DNA of 35,687 nucleotides from a virus, in IMG/VR virus record IMGVR_UViG_3300015242_000033, positions 1 through 35,687 of that record; one strand, 5' to 3'. The position numbers and the translations under genes are program-made. Positions 32,967-35,687 of the stretch are shown here, piece by piece. The stretch's first letter is position 1. Each line of letters opens with the position of its first letter. The notes under the pieces were generated by a model. It had not been told where the DNA came from and did no database searches. It saw only the letters and a list, made by a program, of their open reading frames with translations.

Positions 32967-33248
32967 ATGACTGACCCAACCGAACGCCTCGAACACTTCG
33001 CTACCAACGACACGGCCCACGGGGGTGATTGCGAAACACCCCGTGATGCTCTTTGGCAAGGCGATGAACTGGATGAAATGGCTGAAGATGTGGAGCAATA
33101 CTTAGATAGTTTGCCATACGATGAGCCAACGCCCGACCAAGCTATGCGTGATGTGCTGGCCCACCTCTCCGCTGTTAAACGCTTTGGACTGGCCCTGCAG
33201 CAGCTAGGCCGTCCGTGTGATGCGAAAGGCGATTCCAATGAGAGATAG
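32967..33248 (+). CDS. Acidic unknown protein (93 aa)
   Basis: ATG at 32967 with AAGGAG seven bases upstream. The product (MTDPTERLEHFATNDTAHGG, then DELDEMAEDVEQYLDSLPYD) is strongly acidic and helical, with a basic C-terminal third (VKRFGLALQQLGRPCDAKGD). Acidic small phage proteins sometimes act as DNA mimics or inhibitors, but nothing here proves that. It is the first gene after the transposase remnant. Confidence 0.55.
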   Translation: MTDPTERLEHFATNDTAHGGDCETPRDALWQGDELDEMAEDVEQYLDSLPYDEPTPDQAMRDVLAHLSAVKRFGLALQQLGRPCDAKGDSNER

Positions 33249-33369
33249 TTACGATTTGCTACATTCGTGGGGCTGGAGACATATGCTACGCGATTGGGAG
33301 TGGTCCTACATGTGGGATGATACTTTCGCTTGCAGGATTCGCCGCTACATTACGCAGAGGCAGCCATGA
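33238..33369 (+). CDS. Small Trp-rich protein (43 aa)
   Basis: ATG at 33238 overlaps the end of the acidic gene by 11 bases, and the TGA at 33369 overlaps the next ATG (ATGA). The product (MRDSYDLLHSWGWRHMLRDW, then SYMWDDTFACRIRRYITQR) is Trp/Arg/Tyr-rich. No family is recognised. Confidence 0.4.
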   Translation: MRDSYDLLHSWGWRHMLRDWEWSYMWDDTFACRIRRYITQRQP

Positions 33370-33545
33370 GTGAACTAGCTATGTTCCTTGCTGGCCTCTC
33401 GCTAGGCTTTGGGCTTTGCTACTGGCGCTTGAGCTATTGGCGCGACAGGGCGATATGGGCTGAAACGCTTGAAGATATGCGTGTCTGGGCTGACCAGCAA
33501 CGCCAAACCGACTGGCTTGAGCATCTCTATAAGGGTGATAAATGA
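33366..33545 (+). CDS. Small membrane protein (59 aa)
   Basis: The ATG at 33366 (ATGA coupling) is preferred to the upstream start at 33330. The product (MSELAMFLAGLSLGFGLCYW) has one hydrophobic segment at the N-terminus followed by a charged helix (RDRAIWAETLEDMRVWADQQ). An Rz/holin-like or envelope-associated role is possible, but no family is recognised. Confidence 0.5.
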   Translation: MSELAMFLAGLSLGFGLCYWRLSYWRDRAIWAETLEDMRVWADQQRQTDWLEHLYKGDK

Positions 33546-33844
33546 AGCATTTTTATTGGCTTTCATGGATTCAGCCTACCGAGGATTACCGCCCACTCAC
33601 AGACCCTCCAAATGTTGCCGTATTGGGTTGGTGGTGCTCTGGATATGACAGCGAGGATCACGCAACGCTTTGTGCTGGTGTATGGGCGAAATCTGAACCT
33701 GCCGCCAAAAAACATATCCAAGAGGATTGGCCCGAAGCGAAAGAATGGCGTTTCTGTGAGCAACAAGAGAGCAATTTCATTCCAAGCGACAGATTCCCAT
33801 TGGAAGGATGGGCAAAAGAAAGATGGGAATACCATCGGAGTTAG
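33542..33844 (+). CDS. Trp-rich unknown protein (100 aa)
   Basis: Starts MKHFYWLSWIQPTEDYRPLT with ATGA coupling and a GGGTG-type ribosome-binding site. It has many Trp residues (VLGWWCSGYDSEDHATLCAG, KERWEYHRS). No known motif. Its end overlaps the earliest possible start of the next gene. Confidence 0.5.
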   Translation: MKHFYWLSWIQPTEDYRPLTDPPNVAVLGWWCSGYDSEDHATLCAGVWAKSEPAAKKHIQEDWPEAKEWRFCEQQESNFIPSDRFPLEGWAKERWEYHRS

Positions 33845-33894
33845 CTATTGCCGTCCCAGCACGGCTACCAAATGGGCCTGAAAGTTGGTCCCCT

Positions 33895-34086
33895 ATGTCC
33901 ATCAAAGTCACCAAACATACTATCCTTCTGTGCAACTTCTGCGGTACCGGCCAAGAACTCGAAATCGATGGCAAAGACTGGCTGGAACTCCGCTCCATGA
34001 CCAAACGCAAGGGAAAGCACTCCATAGACCATGCTTGTCCGCTTTGCTCAAAACGAATAGCCGAATTAAAGCCAAAATCTACTTGA
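33895..34086 (+). CDS. Small zinc-ribbon protein (63 aa)
   Basis: The start is uncertain: the frame opens at 33808, but the ATG at 33895 gives a clean small protein. The product (MSIKVTKHTILLCNFCGTGQ, then DHACPLCSKRIAEL) has two CxxC pairs (CNFC and CPLC), a classic zinc ribbon. Possible roles are nucleic-acid binding or regulation. No family is recognised. Confidence 0.5.
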   Translation: MSIKVTKHTILLCNFCGTGQELEIDGKDWLELRSMTKRKGKHSIDHACPLCSKRIAELKPKST

Positions 34087-34122
34087 TATTTTAGTTAATC
34101 CTGTTACGCTCTGCCTTACGAG

Positions 34123-34202
34123 CCGCCGAGCGGTTTCTGAACTCGGGCGGAATTGGGGAAGTGGGTGCCCATACACTCACTTCTCCTGCTCTTATGGGAG
34201 GG
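34123..34202 (+). promoter_or_regulatory. Structured leader upstream of the winged-helix gene
   Basis: CCGCCGAG (34123-34130) pairs with CTCGGGCGG (34142-34150) with one bulge, then AAGTGGGTG (34159-34167) pairs with CACTCACTT (34174-34182) with one G-U pair. CTCC (34183-34186) could pair with GGAG inside the ribosome-binding site (34196-34202). Together they could hide or expose the start of the next gene. The rest of 34087-34206 shows no gene. Confidence 0.4.
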
Positions 34203-34206
34203 CGCA

Positions 34207-34722
34207 TTGTCCTGGCACGCTTCAGGCTATATAAAGAAACTCACACAACATAAAGATGGAACAAGACTCAGTGCTCGCGAAAAACTGATTCTTTTTGTGC
34301 TGGCCGATAGCCATAATGAGGACCGAGGAAATTGCGCGTGGATTGGAATTGAGAAAGCTGCTCGGGATTCGCTTACATCCCGGAGCCGTTTCATTGAACT
34401 ACTCGGACGGCTAGAATCGAAGGGTACTATTCGCATCCAACGCCGAGAAGGACAATCCAACCTTTACTTCTTCCCAGACCTACCCGTCCGAGAATCGGAC
34501 CCCCCACCAATACGGAAATCGGACCCCACCCGTCCGATAGCTACAGGACCCCACCCGTCCGATAGCTGTCGGACCCAAGCCTTTAGTGAGCCTTTAGGAA
34601 CCATTATTCAGCCGCTGAATGAGCGGCCTCATGTAAATCTAGTTATTCAGGCCATAGAAGAAAGCCGAAGAACGCACGAACCAGCAGATGAGATTATTAA
34701 ACGATTACGAGCACAAGGTTGA
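34207..34722 (+). CDS. Winged-helix replication-type protein (171 aa)
   Basis: The start is a TTG at 34207 with GGGAGGG upstream; an earlier TTG (34153) would put the hairpins in the coding sequence. Residues about 25-95 (LSAREKLILFVLADSHNEDR, then SLTSRSRFIELLGRLESKG) form the HTH_36-type winged helix of phage replication initiators. A Pro/Ser/Asp-rich linker with repeats follows (RESDPPPIRKSDPTRP), encoded by the iteron-like cluster. The end (NLVIQAIEESRRTHEPADEI) is helical. Likely a replication initiation protein; the assignment is from pattern and context. Confidence 0.65.
   Translation: MSWHASGYIKKLTQHKDGTRLSAREKLILFVLADSHNEDRGNCAWIGIEKAARDSLTSRSRFIELLGRLESKGTIRIQRREGQSNLYFFPDLPVRESDPPPIRKSDPTRPIATGPHPSDSCRTQAFSEPLGTIIQPLNERPHVNLVIQAIEESRRTHEPADEIIKRLRAQG
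34486..34574. repeat. Iteron-like cluster in the replication-type gene (candidate origin)
   Basis: The hexamer GTCCGA or its complement TCGGAC occurs six times here (starts at 34486, 34495, 34519, 34532, 34557 and 34569). The first pair is the inverted repeat GTCCGA-GAA-TCGGAC, and the last is GTCCGA-TAGCTG-TCGGAC. Two 22-base copies of GGACCCCACCCGTCCGATAG with CT (34521-34542 and 34546-34567) have a 25-base period. Lambdoid initiator genes carry their origin iterons inside the coding region in this way. Confidence 0.5.
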
Positions 34723-34752
34723 GGGAAGTTGGGGCTATGTCTGGAGGATGGC

Positions 34753-35115
34753 GTGACTCAAAAGATAGACGAATATGAAGTCGTAGACCCGAAGCAGCTA
34801 GTATCTTGCTGCGAGTTCACCGTTGATTCACAGTCCTTTGACCCTTCATTTGCTGGGCCAATCAGCATACGCTTAGAGCCAAAACGCATGGGTGTTCGCT
34901 GGCTCGGGCAAAAAGAGTGGGTTTACATCGAATGGCACGAACTCATGGTGTTTGCTGACAATCCAAGCCAAATATTCCGCCAGATTATCTCTGATATGAA
35001 AGAAGAGGCCCGCGAAAAGGGATTCAATGAAGGTTTGCAGGAATCAGCTAAGCCAGCGCAAGAGCAAGAAAAACCTAAAGTCACGAGGTTTATCTATGAG
35101 CCAAAACGCGCATGA
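34753..35115 (+). CDS. Unknown protein (120 aa)
   Basis: GTG at 34753 has GGAGG five bases upstream and is preferred to a TTG at 34729. The product (MTQKIDEYEVVDPKQLVSCC) has a beta-rich middle (SIRLEPKRMGVRWLGQKEWV) and an acidic or Lys-rich helical tail (DMKEEAREKGFNEGLQESAK). No recognised family. It overlaps the next gene by about 20 bases. Confidence 0.5.
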   Translation: MTQKIDEYEVVDPKQLVSCCEFTVDSQSFDPSFAGPISIRLEPKRMGVRWLGQKEWVYIEWHELMVFADNPSQIFRQIISDMKEEAREKGFNEGLQESAKPAQEQEKPKVTRFIYEPKRA

Positions 35116-35302
35116 ATGTAAAGTGATTTACGACCCAACAGTAGCCGCTAGGCCGTGGACGCCATACTGCCTGACCTGCCAAAAGCTAATCGGCGCTTGC
35201 CAATCCCAAGCCGATGCCGAATCGGTAATGAACAATCATTTACGTTGGATGGAGTTGCGAGATAACTATGAGAACGCCAGAACAAAAGAAACGCCACGCT
35301 GA
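35096..35302 (+). CDS. Small Cys-containing protein (68 aa)
   Basis: The ATG at 35096 has CGAGG upstream; the frame is open to 35027. The product (MSQNAHECKVIYDPTVAARP, then YCLTCQKLIGACQSQADAES) has CLTC plus further Cys and His residues, a possible zinc site, and a helical end. No family is recognised. It overlaps the HNH gene start by about 35 bases. Confidence 0.5.
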   Translation: MSQNAHECKVIYDPTVAARPWTPYCLTCQKLIGACQSQADAESVMNNHLRWMELRDNYENARTKETPR

Positions 35303-35687
35303 AATGGAACAGAACGCTCGCGATTTTGGGAGAGTAAAGCAGCGCCCATCCGCACATTTTAGGCACTGGCTGCGTTTCTGGAGCCATGTGGACAAGACTC
35401 CTACGTGCTGGAACTGGATAGGTTGTGCAGATAAAATTAGGGGATATGGCCAATTTAGTATTTGCTGCGTTACTCAAGATGCCCACAGGTTCTCCTATTC
35501 AATGTGCAAGGGACCAATTCCTCTTGGCTTAACCATCGACCATCTCTGCCGTAATCGAATTTGCGTCAATCCAAGTCACCTAGAGGCAGTCACGATGCGG
35601 GAAAATATATTGCGCGGTACAAGTCCTTGCGCCAACCATGCGAAAGCTACTCATTGTGCGAAAGGACATCCATTTAGCGGAGACAAT
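35268..35687 (+). CDS. HNH homing-type endonuclease, cut by window edge
   Basis: A 140-residue partial reading frame from ATG 35268 to the right edge. After a charged start it shows TCWNWIGCADKIRGYGQF and AHRFSY (72-77), then DHLCRNRICVNPSHLE (91-106), the HNH signature with the N/H pair and zinc-ligand Cys residues, and finally a CAKGHPFSGDN finger (130-140). This is the phage HNH endonuclease layout that cleaves near cognate sites and spreads by homing. The downstream part is missing from the window. Confidence 0.85.
   Translation, partial: MRTPEQKKRHAEMEQNARDFGRVKQRPSAHFRHWLRFWSHVDKTPTCWNWIGCADKIRGYGQFSICCVTQDAHRFSYSMCKGPIPLGLTIDHLCRNRICVNPSHLEAVTMRENILRGTSPCANHAKATHCAKGHPFSGDN

Noticed and set aside
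34153-34206. Earlier TTG start for the winged-helix protein
   Set aside because: It would translate hairpin sequence into a Leu-rich stretch, and a better ribosome-binding site precedes TTG 34207.
1-35687. tRNA genes, integrase, polymerase or endolysin
   Set aside because: None was recognised by motif or structure in any frame; they may lie outside the window.

Overview
This window is a stretch of a tailed bacteriophage (Caudoviricetes) genome, or of a prophage, cut at both ends. It holds two oppositely oriented gene blocks that diverge near 29.6 kb. Genes are tightly packed, and most junctions are ATGA, TGATG or TAATG stop/start overlaps. The virion genes present are a large terminase, portal, scaffold, HK97-type capsid, helical-bundle adaptor, nozzle-like protein, small Gly/Gln/Ala-rich internal-virion-like proteins and giant fibre or spike proteins. 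There is no tape measure, tail tube, sheath or baseplate, so a short-tailed (podovirus) particle is the best reading. The host cannot be read directly. Sec signal peptides and a TGTITDPSG-type N-terminal domain on fibre-like proteins resemble secreted proteins of soil bacteria such as Acidobacteriota, but this is only a weak inference.

Leftward block (about 29.56 kb down to 1, minus strand). It opens with small unknown genes, a helix-turn-helix protein that may be the small terminase, a ribbon-helix-helix regulator with palindromic sites at its start, Cys-rich and basic small proteins, two tiny genes (one a 34-residue membrane peptide), and terL. Next come small structural-looking genes, a signal-peptide-bearing beta-helix protein, portal, scaffold, capsid, two unknowns, adaptor, a small beta protein, the nozzle-like protein and internal-virion-like proteins. 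It ends with three consecutive signal-peptide-bearing fibre/spike/beta-helix proteins, the last cut by the window edge.

Rightward block (29.7 kb to the end, plus strand). A sigma70-like promoter overlapping a direct repeat drives a run of about twenty small, mostly unrecognised genes with several zinc-binding motifs and small membrane proteins. Two families of short repeats sit exactly at gene junctions, so unrelated proteins end in the same C-terminal tail. A degraded IS1595/ISXO2-type transposase tail lies antisense in this block. Further right are a winged-helix replication-type protein carrying an iteron-like cluster in its own gene, and an HNH endonuclease cut by the right edge.

No polymerase, integrase, recognisable endolysin, tRNA or CRISPR array was seen. 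The most unusual observations are the signal peptides on fibre-like phage proteins, the repeated junction cassettes, and the iteron-like cluster.
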